A stretch of DNA of 64,000 nucleotides from Salinibacter grassmerensis (lineage in GTDB: Bacteria > Bacteroidota > Rhodothermia > Rhodothermales > Salinibacteraceae). Position 1 is the stretch's first letter. Every line of letters starts with the position of its first letter. This document shows positions 16,917 to 26,586 of the stretch, piece by piece. Where the stretch lies: NCBI RefSeq assembly GCF_947077765.1, contig NZ_CAMTTF010000002.1:372001-436000 (forward strand), given 5' to 3'. Under the pieces are notes generated by a model that saw nothing but the letters and a program-made list of their open reading frames with translations, did not search any database and had not been told where the DNA came from. Made by a program: the position numbers and the translations under genes.

Positions 16917-18758
16917 ATGGCTACTCCTGACCGCGACGACCGCGAGTCTACCCTCGCCATCCTGAGCCGCCTCTGGGGAGTACTGTCCCCGTACAAGGCC
17001 CGCGTAATTGGGGTTGCGTTGCTAATTAGCTTCTCGGCGGCGCTGGAGGCGGCGGGGCCCCAGTTTGTGCGCTACGCGTTCGACGTGGTGATTCCCGGTG
17101 GACGCAGTACACTGTTTCTGTGGTTTGGGCTTGCCTTCGCCGGGTTCTACCTCTTTCGGGCGATTGTGGAGTACGGGGGCATGTACTGGAGCTTTGCCCT
17201 CACGCAGCAGGTGGTGAGCGACGTGCGCATGCAGGCCTATGATCACCTGCTGACGCTCCCAGTCTCTCGTTTCTCGAGTGAGCAGTCCGGCTCCCTCAGT
17301 TCGCGCGTCGTGAGCGACCCGAACGCGTTAAAGGGGATGATCCAGGCGGCCGCGTCTCGCCTCTCCGGTCAGCTCGTGGCCATTCTGGTGGTGGCCGGCC
17401 TTCTGGTGTGGATGAACTGGAAGCTGGCCCTGGTGAACCTAGTGGTTCTGCCCATTTTGGCCTTCGTCACCTACTACTACCAGGAGCCCCTCCGCACCGC
17501 CTCCCGCAGCATCCGCGAGACGGTCGCACGCCTCACGGCAACCTCCACCGAGGCGATCTCCAACATCCGGGTCGTGAAGGCCTTCGTCGGGGAGGGGCAG
17601 GAGCGCGAGCGCTTCGGCAAGCACAATCAGAGGTACGTCGACATCAACCTCGACCGCCGTAAGGATGTCGGCAAGATGGAAGGCCTCATCAACATCACGT
17701 CCAACTACGGGACCGGGGCCCTCCTGCTCGTCGGGGGCTGGATGGTGGTGACCGGCAGCCTCTCGCTCGGTGAACTCACGGCCTTCATCATGTACCAGCG
17801 CCAGCTCCAGGGGCCGGTGCAGTCGGTCATGTTCTTCAACGACAAACTGCAGGCCGGCATGGCGGCCCTGGAGCGGCTCTCTGAACTCGTCGATACCGAT
17901 CCTGAGACCGGGGGCGACCGTGAGGAGGTGCCCGTGGGGCCGGTGGAGCTGGAGGAGGTGCGCTTCTCGTACCCGGATGCCGAGGAGCCGGCGCTTCGGG
18001 ATCTTTCGCTGCGCATTGAGCCGGGGGAGACAGCGGCGCTCGTGGGATCGTCCGGGGCCGGCAAAAGCACAGTGGCCAACCTCATCGGTCGCTTCTGGGA
18101 CCCACAGGAGGGGCGCGTGACCGTCGACGGCATTGACCTTCGGTCGTTCGACCTGCAAACGCTTCGGGAGCAGGTGGCTCTCGTGCCCCAAGACCCGACC
18201 CTCTTCTCGGGCACAGTGGCGGACAACATTCGGTACGCCGAGCCTGACGCCTCCGACGAAGCGGTCCGCCGCGCCGCGCAGATGGCGAACGCGCACGGCT
18301 TTATCGAGCAGTTGGTCGAGGGCTACGACACGCAAATTGGAGAGCGGGGGGTGCGACTGTCCGGTGGGCAGAAGCAGCGCGTCGCCATTGCCCGTGCCAT
18401 TCTCACCGATGCCCGCATCCTCCTGCTCGACGAGGCAACCTCCGACCTCGACAGCGAGTCCGAGGCGGTCATTCAGGACGCCCTCGATGGGCTTTTTGCG
18501 CGCGGCGATCGGCTCACGTCCATCGTCATCGCGCACCGTCTCAGCACCATCGAGAACGCAGACACGATTTACGTGATGGAAGACGGGGGACTGGTGGAAC
18601 AGGGCCCGCACGACGAGCTGCTGGCCGAAGGGGGGCGCTACGCGGAGCTCTGGGCGCTGCAGCGACGGGACGCGGATCGACCCGCTCAGCCCAATGTTGT
18701 GGAGCCGCCGGCCATGACGTCCTCTCCCGTGGATGAGCCGTCGTCGACACGCTCGTAG
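16917..18758 (+). CDS. ABC transporter, fused permease and ATPase (MsbA/MDR-like exporter)
   Basis: Half-size ABC exporter, 613 residues, expected to act as a homodimer. Residues about 15-330 hold six TM segments of the type I exporter fold. Residues about 345-590 are the nucleotide-binding domain, with Walker A GSSGAGKST, Q-loop LVPQDPTLFSG, signature LSGGQKQR, Walker B ILLLDEATSDLD and the H-loop IAHRLST. The substrate is unknown: the MsbA/LmrA branch covers lipids and drugs. The acidic C-terminal tail of about 30 residues is additional. It stands as a single gene. Confidence 0.92.
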   Translation: MATPDRDDRESTLAILSRLWGVLSPYKARVIGVALLISFSAALEAAGPQFVRYAFDVVIPGGRSTLFLWFGLAFAGFYLFRAIVEYGGMYWSFALTQQVVSDVRMQAYDHLLTLPVSRFSSEQSGSLSSRVVSDPNALKGMIQAAASRLSGQLVAILVVAGLLVWMNWKLALVNLVVLPILAFVTYYYQEPLRTASRSIRETVARLTATSTEAISNIRVVKAFVGEGQERERFGKHNQRYVDINLDRRKDVGKMEGLINITSNYGTGALLLVGGWMVVTGSLSLGELTAFIMYQRQLQGPVQSVMFFNDKLQAGMAALERLSELVDTDPETGGDREEVPVGPVELEEVRFSYPDAEEPALRDLSLRIEPGETAALVGSSGAGKSTVANLIGRFWDPQEGRVTVDGIDLRSFDLQTLREQVALVPQDPTLFSGTVADNIRYAEPDASDEAVRRAAQMANAHGFIEQLVEGYDTQIGERGVRLSGGQKQRVAIARAILTDARILLLDEATSDLDSESEAVIQDALDGLFARGDRLTSIVIAHRLSTIENADTIYVMEDGGLVEQGPHDELLAEGGRYAELWALQRRDADRPAQPNVVEPPAMTSSPVDEPSSTRS

Positions 18759-18926
18759 CCCCTCCGGCACGGGGCTCCAGTTCCTCTGGGCCCCGACGCC
18801 GGCACGGCCGATCTGCATTGACCCGGAATGCCCGCAGCAGGACTGGTAGTGGGGGGGCACCTTCGATCCCCTGTTAGCGGGCTTCGACTCTGCATCGGCG
18901 GGGTTGACGTGGGTCCCAGGAAGGTG

Positions 18927-19409
18927 CTATTCAGCGTACGTCCCCGTGACGTACTGGCGAAGCCGGCTGGTCTCTCTCTGGGCCGTCTCGATAATCTGCT
19001 TTACGCCGTCCCCGATCGAGACAATGCCGATTAGATCCCCGTCCTCGTCAACCACCGGAAGGTGGCGGCATCGGAGCTTGGTCATCAGACGCAAGCATTC
19101 CTCGAGCGGCATGTCGGGACGGACGATCGCTACGTCCTCGGTCATTACCTCCCGGACCTCTGTCTCGTCTGAACTCCGGCCTTCCAGAGCGATGCTCTGC
19201 ATGTAATTTCGCTCGGTGAAGAGGCCGGCGATGATGTCGTCTTCCATCACCACGATGGATCCAACGTCGCGGTCGACCATCCGACCGATGCACTCGAACA
19301 CTGTCGACGAAGGGCTCGTGGTGAGGACGTTGCCGTCGTCGGCCAGGGCGGACTTGGACTGAATAATGTCTTTCACTCGGGTGTCAAGAAGGCCATCTCG
19401 TGGGTTCAT
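18927..19409 (-). CDS. CBS-domain pair protein
   Basis: A 160-residue protein made almost wholly of two CBS motifs: the first contains SIVVMEDDIIAGLFTERN, the second CRHLPVVDEDGDLIGIVSIG. CBS pairs bind adenosine nucleotides and usually sense energy charge or ionic strength (family knowledge). Translation from MNPRDG at 19409 is preferred over the upstream ATG at 19484. The ends fit stand-alone bacterial CBS proteins; the partner is unknown. It is divergent from the SDR gene. Confidence 0.9.
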   Translation of the reverse strand: MNPRDGLLDTRVKDIIQSKSALADDGNVLTTSPSSTVFECIGRMVDRDVGSIVVMEDDIIAGLFTERNYMQSIALEGRSSDETEVREVMTEDVAIVRPDMPLEECLRLMTKLRCRHLPVVDEDGDLIGIVSIGDGVKQIIETAQRETSRLRQYVTGTYAE

Positions 19410-19705
19410 GGTACCGGTGTGGGCTGGTTTCGGGGAGCGGTGAAAGACGTGCGTTGGGGCCGCTGGCTCACCAACGCTTAACATAAGTTTTGTTTAATGG
19501 GCGTAAAGTTCGTCGTGACCCGCGAGTCCGTTCCCCGATTCTCGAAAATATAACACTTTATGCAAAATTAAAGGGATCGGTCCCATACATAGAGAGGTGG
19601 ACTTTCTGTCTTTGCGCCGAGGACGCAAGAAGTCTCCCGAACGTGGGTTCTTGCGTCCCATTCGTACCGGACACGTTTTCTGCAACTCAACACGCTTTTG
19701 ACCAG
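19410..19705. promoter_or_regulatory. AT-rich divergent promoter region (CBS protein and SDR)
   Basis: Nearly 300 bp between divergent starts. It contains clear AT-rich tracts at about 19481-19500 and 19545-19572 that stand out from the GC-rich surroundings and probably contain the two promoters. Exact -33/-7 elements could not be fixed. Confidence 0.4.
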
Positions 19706-20410
19706 ATGGATACCAGCCGAACGGCCCTCGTCACGGGGGGCAACCGGGGAATTGGGCTCGCGATCTGCGAAGGCCTTGCCGACCGGGGCCTGCGCGTTGT
19801 CATGGGTTCCCGCGATGAGAAGGAGGGGGAGGACGCCGCGGCCCCTATTCGGGAGCGCGGCGGATCGGTGCGTGTGGAGCAGCTCGACGTGATTGAGACC
19901 GCCTCGATCGAGGCCTGCAAGGAGCGTTTGGACGCGGACGACGTGGCGGTCGACGTGCTCGTCAACAATGCGGGCGTCTACCTGGACGGCGACGCGCTGG
20001 AGGTCTCGATTGACCAGCTCGACCAGGCGTGGACGGTCAATACGCGCGGTCCATGGTTGCTGGTGAAGGCCTTCGTGCCCGACATGATCGAGCGGGGCTA
20101 CGGCCGCGTCGTGAACGTGTCGTCCGGATCGGGGTCCTTCGGGGAGGGGCTCGACACGAATCACGCCGCCTACTCGGCCGCAAAGGCGGGCCTAAACGCC
20201 CTGACGATGACCCTCGACGACACGCTGCCCGACGGGCCCGACGTCAAGGTCAATTCGATGGGGCCGGGATGGGTGCACACCCGCATGGGCGGCGAGGCGG
20301 CCCCGCGGACGCCCGAGGAAGGGGCCGACACGGCCCTCTGGCTGGCGACGCTTTCGGCAGACGGCCCGAGCGGGGGCTTTTTCCGCGACCGGGAGCGCAT
20401 TCCGTGGTAG
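19706..20410 (+). CDS. Short-chain dehydrogenase/reductase (SDR family)
   Basis: Classical SDR oxidoreductase, 234 residues. The cofactor motif TGGNRGIG lies at residues 10-17, NNAG near 93, the catalytic Ser in NVSSGSGS, and the YSAAK catalytic Tyr/Lys follows. The Rossmann fold appears complete. The Arg after TGGN and in GSRDEK suggests NADPH preference (inference). Substrate unknown. The start at 19706 places the glycine motif at its normal distance; 72 upstream codons of the open frame cross the AT-rich region and are not protein-like. Confidence 0.92.
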   Translation: MDTSRTALVTGGNRGIGLAICEGLADRGLRVVMGSRDEKEGEDAAAPIRERGGSVRVEQLDVIETASIEACKERLDADDVAVDVLVNNAGVYLDGDALEVSIDQLDQAWTVNTRGPWLLVKAFVPDMIERGYGRVVNVSSGSGSFGEGLDTNHAAYSAAKAGLNALTMTLDDTLPDGPDVKVNSMGPGWVHTRMGGEAAPRTPEEGADTALWLATLSADGPSGGFFRDRERIPW

Positions 20411-20456
20411 GGGCGCGGCCGCACGTTACAATTGCAGGGGGGCACGTGTCTGGCAA

Positions 20457-20954
20457 ATGAGGACTGTTTGTCTCATCCGTCGTCTCGTCCTCATGGCCTT
20501 CCTACGCCGAATGTCTGTCCTCGGGCTCCTCGGCCTGTTGGTGCTCCGGCCGACCGCCGCGCAGCCGCAGACCGACACGACCCTCACGTGGCGCAGCTAC
20601 AGCCGGACCGGGACGGTGCAGGTGCGGGTCTATCCCGGCCCGCCGGACGACGAGGAAGAGCACACCATCGTGCTTCGGGAACTGGCGGAGAACGAGGGGC
20701 CGTCGACGGTCAACGACCTTCAGTATCTGGCCGACCTCCTGGGGCGTCAACTTGGCGTGGACCCTACACGGGCCTACTGGGTGCTCCACTGGGGCGGCTT
20801 TTCGTTTCGGGGAGCGGACCCCGACGCCGACAAGACCCTTTTCCTCCGCGCCACCTTCAACCGCACGGAAAGCGACAACCTGAGCAGCCCGTACTGGAGC
20901 GTGATTTCGGAAACGGACGTGCGCGAACTCACCGATCGGCGGTGGCAAGAATAG
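20457..20954 (+). CDS. Hypothetical exported protein
   Basis: A 165-residue protein whose N-terminus is a signal peptide (hydrophobic core SVLGLLGLLVL, cleavage likely near TAAQPQ). Starts at 20457, 20493 or 20511 are all possible; the last gives the most compact signal peptide. The mature part (YSRTGTVQVRVYPGPPDDEEEHTIVLRELAEN, shown here in part only, and a closing WSVISETDVRELTDRRWQE) has no recognised family. It is 47 bp behind the SDR gene, perhaps in one operon. Confidence 0.65.
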   Translation: MRTVCLIRRLVLMAFLRRMSVLGLLGLLVLRPTAAQPQTDTTLTWRSYSRTGTVQVRVYPGPPDDEEEHTIVLRELAENEGPSTVNDLQYLADLLGRQLGVDPTRAYWVLHWGGFSFRGADPDADKTLFLRATFNRTESDNLSSPYWSVISETDVRELTDRRWQE

Positions 20955-21063
20955 AAGTGGGGGGAGCGGAGCGCCGGCCGCGATGAATCCGACGCGAGTG
21001 CTCTCCGTTTCGGGCGTGTCTCTGTTGGCTCCCTCAATCATCCAACCAGCTCACTGCGACCCG

Positions 21064-21486
21064 ATGGTTCAAATCAACACAGACTACGTTGGCGACTTGC
21101 GCTCCGAGGCCGAGCATGGGCCGTCCGGCGTGACTCTCACCACCGACGCGCCGGAAGACAACCACGGCGAGGGACGCTCCTTCTCGCCGACCGACCTCGT
21201 GGCCACGGCGCTGGGGACCTGCATTGCGACCATTCTTGGCATCCAGGCCGACAAACATGACCTGGACCTCGAAGGCATCGAGATTTCCGTCGAGAAAGAG
21301 ATGGCGTCCAATCCGCGTCGCATCGCGTCGCTCCGGACCGACGTGACGATGCCGGTCGCCCTCGATGAGCAAACCCGCGAGCGTGTAGAGCGGGCCGCCC
21401 GCCATTGTCCGGTTGACGAGAGCATTCACTCAGACATCGATGTCCCGATCACCTTCCACTGGCCGAGTGAAGCCCCGGCGTCCTGA
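21064..21486 (+). CDS. OsmC/Ohr family peroxiredoxin-like protein
   Basis: OsmC family hydroperoxide reductase, 140 residues from the ATG at 21064. The two family cysteines are present: C53 in LGTCIATIL and C114 in HCPVDESI, as is the conserved Glu/Arg setting of the fold. OsmC/Ohr proteins detoxify organic hydroperoxides with lipoyl or thiol reductants and often respond to osmotic stress. The frame is open upstream to 20983, but the additional 27 residues do not belong to the family. Confidence 0.9.
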   Translation: MVQINTDYVGDLRSEAEHGPSGVTLTTDAPEDNHGEGRSFSPTDLVATALGTCIATILGIQADKHDLDLEGIEISVEKEMASNPRRIASLRTDVTMPVALDEQTRERVERAARHCPVDESIHSDIDVPITFHWPSEAPAS

Positions 21487-21544
21487 AACCGAACAGAACG
21501 GTGGTGCCTCTCATGGTGCGAGCGGAGGCGGGCAGAACGAGAAA

Positions 21545-21931
21545 CTAGGATGAAGCTGCGTCACGGTTCACCTCAAGGCCGACGTGGTCGGGCCGGTCGC
21601 TCAGGTAGTTGCGCATCGCGCTGAGGAAGGCGTCGAGAAGGTCGGCCCGGTCGTCGGGGGACAGCGGCGTGTCCGCGTCGGGGCGGTCCAGCACGGCCAG
21701 TTGCACCGTGTCGGGCGCAGTCTCCACGAATCCCAGATCGACGTAGTGGGAGCGGTCGGCGCGGTGGCGGAGGATGAGGCCTGGGGTGTCCTTCAAGTCC
21801 GAGTAGTACTGTGAGTCCTCTTCCAGGTAGCTCCAGCTGGTCTGCACGTCCGCGAAGTCGCGGAGTACTTCCAGCGGGACCACCTTCGCGTCGTCGGCGG
21901 GGCGGAGAGAGAGACGAATGGCGGTACCCAT
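21545..21931 (-). CDS. Hypothetical acidic protein
   Basis: A 128-residue protein from MGTAIRLSLRPAD at 21931. It is acidic and looks soluble with alternating strands and helices (VPLEVLRDFADVQ, ADLLDAFLSAMRNYLS). No family is recognised. It is convergent with the osmC gene and lies downstream of aroE on the same strand, separated by 166 bp. Confidence 0.65.
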   Translation of the reverse strand: MGTAIRLSLRPADDAKVVPLEVLRDFADVQTSWSYLEEDSQYYSDLKDTPGLILRHRADRSHYVDLGFVETAPDTVQLAVLDRPDADTPLSPDDRADLLDAFLSAMRNYLSDRPDHVGLEVNRDAASS

Positions 21932-22097
21932 AGGAGAGAAGCATTTTCGAGAGAAAAAACGGGCAGAGTAGAGCCACCGGACCACAAGCGGAAGGCGGTC
22001 CCACTCGTGCAGAAAGCGCTGGGGTGCGTCGACCAGAGGAGGGCCTTATTGCCCGAGAGAGACAAAGGCGGCGGACCGGTGGTAGAGCCGCTCCGCT

Positions 22098-23033
22098 CTA
22101 ATCGGCACGAAGCGCGTCGTGCACCGCCGGCCGGGGCATATCGCGAGTAGTCCACTGCCGATAGGCCGCGGCGGCCTGCTCCACGAGCATGTCCAGTCCC
22201 GCAATGGGAGTCGCCCCTTCGGCGGCAGCCTCGCGCAAGAGCCGGGTCTCCCTGGGGGTGTACACGAGGTCGTAGACGACATGATCGGCACTGAAGTCCA
22301 CGGGGTTCGGCCACGGGGTTTGCTCGCGGCGGTCCGGGGCCATGCCCAGTGGGGTGGCGTTCACGACGAGCCGGCTCGTCCGGACCGACAGCGCCGCCTC
22401 CTCGAACGAAGATACGCGGAGAGCCTCGTCGGGATCATGGTCGGCCAGATCGGCGGCCAGCCCCTCGGCCTGTTCGGGGCGGCGGGCCACGATCGTAAGG
22501 CGTTCCGGGCCGTAGTGACTCAAGAGCCCGTAGACGACCGCCCGGGCGGCGCCACCGGCCCCGAACACAAGCATCGATGCGCCCTCAAGTGCGTCATCCC
22601 CGCGGTCCGTCAGGGGGTGCAGGAAGCCCGCAACGTCCGTGTTGTCGCCGTGCAGGCGGTCGTCCTCCCGGACGATCGTATTGACGGCCCCCAGGGCCCG
22701 CGCGCGCTCCGTCACCTCGTCGAGGAAGGGAAGCACGGCCTCTTTGTGGGGCGTTGTCACGTTGGCCCCAAGAAACTGAAGCGCCCGGAGGCCGGCCACG
22801 GCGTCTTCGAGGGCCTCCGGCCGCACTGGCGTGGCGACGTAAGCGGCGTTTACGTCCTGCGCCCGGAAGGCCGTATTGTGGATGCGGGGCGAGAGGGAGT
22901 GCTCGACTGGGTGGCCGAGTAGGGTTACGAGTTGGGTCGTGGCGTCGAGGGGCACGGAGAGGGCCGGTTGATTCAAGGCACAGAGGGCAGAGGCCGGTCG
23001 CGATGAGGGCGGTAGGTTCTGAAGAATGCGCAT
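22098..23033 (-). CDS. aroE: Shikimate dehydrogenase
   Basis: NADP-dependent shikimate dehydrogenase of aromatic amino acid synthesis. Visible landmarks: substrate-binding SLSPRIHN, catalytic Lys in NVTTPHKEAV, catalytic Asp in GDNTDVAGF and the nucleotide-binding GAGGAARAV. From the ATG at 23033 the product has 311 residues, about 35 longer at the N-terminus than usual; a GTG just before PLDATTQLV would give a standard length. It follows the sensor kinase by 85 bp on the same strand but the functions are unrelated. Confidence 0.93.
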   Translation of the reverse strand: MRILQNLPPSSRPASALCALNQPALSVPLDATTQLVTLLGHPVEHSLSPRIHNTAFRAQDVNAAYVATPVRPEALEDAVAGLRALQFLGANVTTPHKEAVLPFLDEVTERARALGAVNTIVREDDRLHGDNTDVAGFLHPLTDRGDDALEGASMLVFGAGGAARAVVYGLLSHYGPERLTIVARRPEQAEGLAADLADHDPDEALRVSSFEEAALSVRTSRLVVNATPLGMAPDRREQTPWPNPVDFSADHVVYDLVYTPRETRLLREAAAEGATPIAGLDMLVEQAAAAYRQWTTRDMPRPAVHDALRAD

Positions 23034-23118
23034 TTGGACGGAAAAGTCAATCCGGCGGGCGTCCGGTCTTCGCAGAAGCCGCAGACGCTCCTCCTCCAAC
23101 GAGCCGCGTCCGATCGGG

Positions 23119-26100
23119 TCAGGAAGACAGATTGGAGGGAGGGTGTGCAGTCGGAAAGCGGACAACGAAAAGCGTGCCGGCGCCCTCTTCCGTCTCCACA
23201 TCGATGGAGCCGTTCATGTGATCGACCGCCTGTTTGGTGACGGCGAGTCCCAGGCCCGTACCCTCGTATTCGCGGCCGAGTCCCTCGGAGGCCTGTCGGA
23301 ATGCCTTGAACAGGTCCGTGACCTGCTCGGGGTGCATGCCGATGCCGGTGTCCTCTACCGCCAGCACGGCCGCCTCTGCGGCGTCGCGCACTCGTACCTC
23401 CACGTCGCCTCCCTCGTTGGTGTACTTGATGGCGTTGGAAATGAGGTTGCGCAGCACGATGTGCACCGCCCCCTCGTCGGCCCGAGCCCACACCGGAGTG
23501 TCGTCGATGTCCGTGTGGAGGGAAATTCCGGAATTCTGGGCCTGCGGGGCAAACTGATCGGCGGTCTCCTCGGCCTGCGCGGTGAGGTTGACGGGCTCGA
23601 TCGTGAGGTCCATCTCGTCCGCCTCGAGCTTCGAGAGGTTGAGGACCCCGTCGAGGGTCTCGAGCAACCGGTTCCCGCTTTTCTCGATGAGCTGCGCAAA
23701 CCGCAGGACCGGCCCCGCCGCTCCGTCCCCGAGTTCGTCCCCGATGGCCTCTGCGAAGCCAATGATCGAGGTGAGGGGCGTCCGGATCTCGTGGCTCATG
23801 TTGGCCAGGAAGACGGACTTCATTCGGTTTGCGTTCTCCGCCTCCTCCTTGGCCGCCAGCATCTCCTTCTCCGCCGTCTTTCGCTGGAGGGCGTTGGAGA
23901 TGGCGTCGGCGAGCACGCGAAGCAGCATCACCGTGTCCGCGTCCCAGTCGCGTTGCCGCTGCACGGCGTCGAACCCGACGAAGCCGACCAGGTCCTGGTC
24001 GTTCTGCATCGGCAGCACGAGCAGGGACTGCACGTTCCCGGCCTCCAGGCGCTGCTGCAAGCCGGAGGCCTTGGGGGGAAGGTCGTCGATCCGCGGCACC
24101 CGCAGGGGCCCCTCCCGGCGGCGCATGCGGTCCATGAACCAGGGCGTCTCCGTGTACGGAATGTTTTGGAGGCGGGACTGCGTGGAGGCCGTCGACTCGG
24201 TCCGCCACTCGTGGGTGTTGCTCATGGTGGCCGCTTCGTCATCGAACAGGAAGACATAGCTCCGGTCGGCGTCCACGAAGGCGCCGATGGCCTGAAGGGC
24301 GGCCTCAATCTCCCGGTCCAGGTCGTCGATGGGCGTATTGATGAAGCGGGTGGAGATGTCGACAATCTTGCTCTCGAGGTCGGAGCGGTAGGTGAGAGTC
24401 TCCTCCAGTCGGGTCCGCTCAGTGATGTCGGTGTAGATGGCGTGGATCTCCGGCGGAGCGTCCCCGCGGGTCCGTCCGGTCGCCTGGAGCTGAAAGTCAC
24501 GAGGGCCGTCGTCGGTGAGACGGCGCACTTCCGTCTTCAGTGCCCCCTCCTGCACCGCGCGGCGATTGAGAGCGTTGGCCCCGTGCTCGGCGTCCTCTGG
24601 TATGATGGCGGCGTCGATATTCGCGCCCTCCACCGCTTCGGTGTCCACGCCAAAGGTGTCCGCAAAGGCCTCGTTGATCGTCGATACGTAGCTCGTGCCG
24701 TCCTCCACCGTGCAGCGCATGATGGGCGTGGGCAGGCTCTCAAAGAGACTCTGGAAGCGGTCACGCTCGTCCCGGAGCGCGCGCTCGGCCGCCTTGCGCT
24801 CGGTGATGTCGATCATGACACCGTTGAACACGAGCTCTCCATTCCGCCGTTCAGGGGTGGCGGTGTCGAGGAGCCAGATGCGGTCGCCGGAGGGCCGGTC
24901 GAACGGCAGTTCGATCCGCCAGGGAATCTCCTGCTCGATGGCGTTCTCGATCTCATTCTGCGAGCGGACCCGGTGAGGCGTGGGGATGCGCTCGTCGAAC
25001 TGTTCGTAGAATGCCTCCGGATCGGCGGGAAGCCCGAGTACGTCCTCGGCGTGTTCGCTGATAAAGTGACACCCCCGTGTCCCATCCGGGCGGGCATAGA
25101 ACTGGTAGGTGACGCCGGGGATGCTGTTAGCCATTCCTCGCAGGCGGCTCCGTTGCTCGCGGAGGCGCTCCTCCATCTCGCGTCGATCCGTGACGTCCCG
25201 CTGAATGGAGGCGCGGTACTCGACCTCCGCCTCCTTAGCCTGCACGGAGGTCGTGTTCCAGTGGGCGACATACGGCGTGCCGTCCTTCTGGTAGTTGACC
25301 GTCTCCCCCTCCCATGCCCGCTCTTCCCTGTCGGCGTCCTGGAGGGCACCGATAACTGACGGATCGGTCTCGGGGCCCTTCAGCATCTCGACGGTGCGCC
25401 CGAGCAACTCCTCCTCCCGGTAGCCAGTCATCTTCTCGAACGCCTGGTTGGCGTACACGATGGGCGGGTTCGCATCGTCCCCCGAGGATCCGTTTTTTTG
25501 GACGAGGGCGTCGGGCTTGCCGTTGGCGAAGGCGAGGTCCCCAAACGTTGGGGTTCCATTTTTGGGCAGGGCGGTCACCATAATCCCGTCGTCGGCCTGT
25601 TCCACGACCTCCGACAACACGCGGAGCCGCCGCTCGCGCTGCTTTCGCTCGGTGATGTCCGTGACGGCCCCGTCGTAATACTGCGGCTTCCCGTCCGCGT
25701 CACGCACCACGGTGCTGCTGACGAGCCCGATGAATGGCGTTCCGTCCTTTCGACAGAATCGAATCTCCATCTGATCGAGCCCGTCGGTCTTGTGCTCTTC
25801 CTCCAGCAGGCGCTGGCGGTCGGACGGGTTGGCGTAAAACGACGCAGAGTCGGCCTGCAGGATGGCCTCGGGACTCTCGTACCCGAATAGCTCCGCAAAC
25901 GCCTGGTTGGCGTAAACGAGCCCATCCTCGGGGGTTGACCGGTAGATGCCTTCCGAGACATTGCCGGTAATGACGTGGAGTTGTTTCTCCCGGTTGCGCA
26001 GGGCCTGCCGTGTTGAGAGCAGCCGATGGATGGCAACGCCTTCCGCGAGGGAGATGCCCGCTATGCCCGCCAACAGAATAAGCGGACTGATTTTGGGGCC

Positions 26101-26586
26101 GGGGCCCGTGACGTAAGACACGCCGACACCACCCGCCACCAGAAGGAGGCTGAACGCCGAGAACCAGGCGACCGGTCGCCCGGACTGTGCGCTTATCCCC
26201 ACGAAGGCAACGATGATCGTGTACCCCAGCAGAAGGCCAACGGCAAACTCCGCGGCGAAGTGGTTGAGGGTGGTGGTGGCCACCAGCCAGACCATCACGG
26301 CGAAGAGAGCCCCGCGCAGCCACTGGGCAAAATGGTGACGCACAGAACGAGACAGGGCGGAGGTCAGAACGAGTCCCCCTAGTAGTCCAGAGACCCCGAG
26401 ACGGGCCCACAGCGGGTCGATAGCCCCCGGGTTGGTGGCCGCGTAGAGCGGGCCGAAGAGGAGCACGAAAATAGCTCCGAGGAGGGTCAGCAGGCGGAAG
26501 TCCTGGATCCGGGATCGTTCATTCTGAGAGAGGCCTGTATCGTCGACACGAAAGACGGAAGCAACCTGTTGCCAGAGGTCATCCAC
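23119..26586 (-). CDS. Membrane-bound PAS/GAF sensor histidine kinase
   Basis: A 1155-residue kinase. Residues about 30-190 contain six or seven TM helices. Four PAS domains follow at about 200-315, 320-465, 470-597 and 605-725 (each closing with a DITERK-like PAC motif), then a GAF domain at about 735-900, HisKA with phospho-His H932 in MSHEIRTPLT, and a HATPase domain at about 1010-1145 (N-box NLISNAIKYTNEG, G-boxes DTGIGM and GTGLGL). There is no receiver domain and no response regulator next to it, so it is an orphan. The second PAS contains a LOV-like GRTVEMLKGPETD (396-408) lacking the photoactive Cys. Confidence 0.93.
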   Translation of the reverse strand: MDDLWQQVASVFRVDDTGLSQNERSRIQDFRLLTLLGAIFVLLFGPLYAATNPGAIDPLWARLGVSGLLGGLVLTSALSRSVRHHFAQWLRGALFAVMVWLVATTTLNHFAAEFAVGLLLGYTIIVAFVGISAQSGRPVAWFSAFSLLLVAGGVGVSYVTGPGPKISPLILLAGIAGISLAEGVAIHRLLSTRQALRNREKQLHVITGNVSEGIYRSTPEDGLVYANQAFAELFGYESPEAILQADSASFYANPSDRQRLLEEEHKTDGLDQMEIRFCRKDGTPFIGLVSSTVVRDADGKPQYYDGAVTDITERKQRERRLRVLSEVVEQADDGIMVTALPKNGTPTFGDLAFANGKPDALVQKNGSSGDDANPPIVYANQAFEKMTGYREEELLGRTVEMLKGPETDPSVIGALQDADREERAWEGETVNYQKDGTPYVAHWNTTSVQAKEAEVEYRASIQRDVTDRREMEERLREQRSRLRGMANSIPGVTYQFYARPDGTRGCHFISEHAEDVLGLPADPEAFYEQFDERIPTPHRVRSQNEIENAIEQEIPWRIELPFDRPSGDRIWLLDTATPERRNGELVFNGVMIDITERKAAERALRDERDRFQSLFESLPTPIMRCTVEDGTSYVSTINEAFADTFGVDTEAVEGANIDAAIIPEDAEHGANALNRRAVQEGALKTEVRRLTDDGPRDFQLQATGRTRGDAPPEIHAIYTDITERTRLEETLTYRSDLESKIVDISTRFINTPIDDLDREIEAALQAIGAFVDADRSYVFLFDDEAATMSNTHEWRTESTASTQSRLQNIPYTETPWFMDRMRRREGPLRVPRIDDLPPKASGLQQRLEAGNVQSLLVLPMQNDQDLVGFVGFDAVQRQRDWDADTVMLLRVLADAISNALQRKTAEKEMLAAKEEAENANRMKSVFLANMSHEIRTPLTSIIGFAEAIGDELGDGAAGPVLRFAQLIEKSGNRLLETLDGVLNLSKLEADEMDLTIEPVNLTAQAEETADQFAPQAQNSGISLHTDIDDTPVWARADEGAVHIVLRNLISNAIKYTNEGGDVEVRVRDAAEAAVLAVEDTGIGMHPEQVTDLFKAFRQASEGLGREYEGTGLGLAVTKQAVDHMNGSIDVETEEGAGTLFVVRFPTAHPPSNLSS

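Noticed and set aside
18765-18784. GC-rich inverted repeat AGCCCC ... GGGGCT after the ABC exporter
   Set aside because: Only a 6-bp stem and no T-run; not convincing as an intrinsic terminator.
17439-18860. A 473-codon minus-strand frame
   Set aside because: Antisense to the ABC exporter with complete Walker and signature motifs; no domain in the minus frame.
23026-25359. A 777-codon open frame on the plus strand
   Set aside because: It is antisense to the PAS histidine kinase, which has all kinase boxes; the frame has no recognisable domain.
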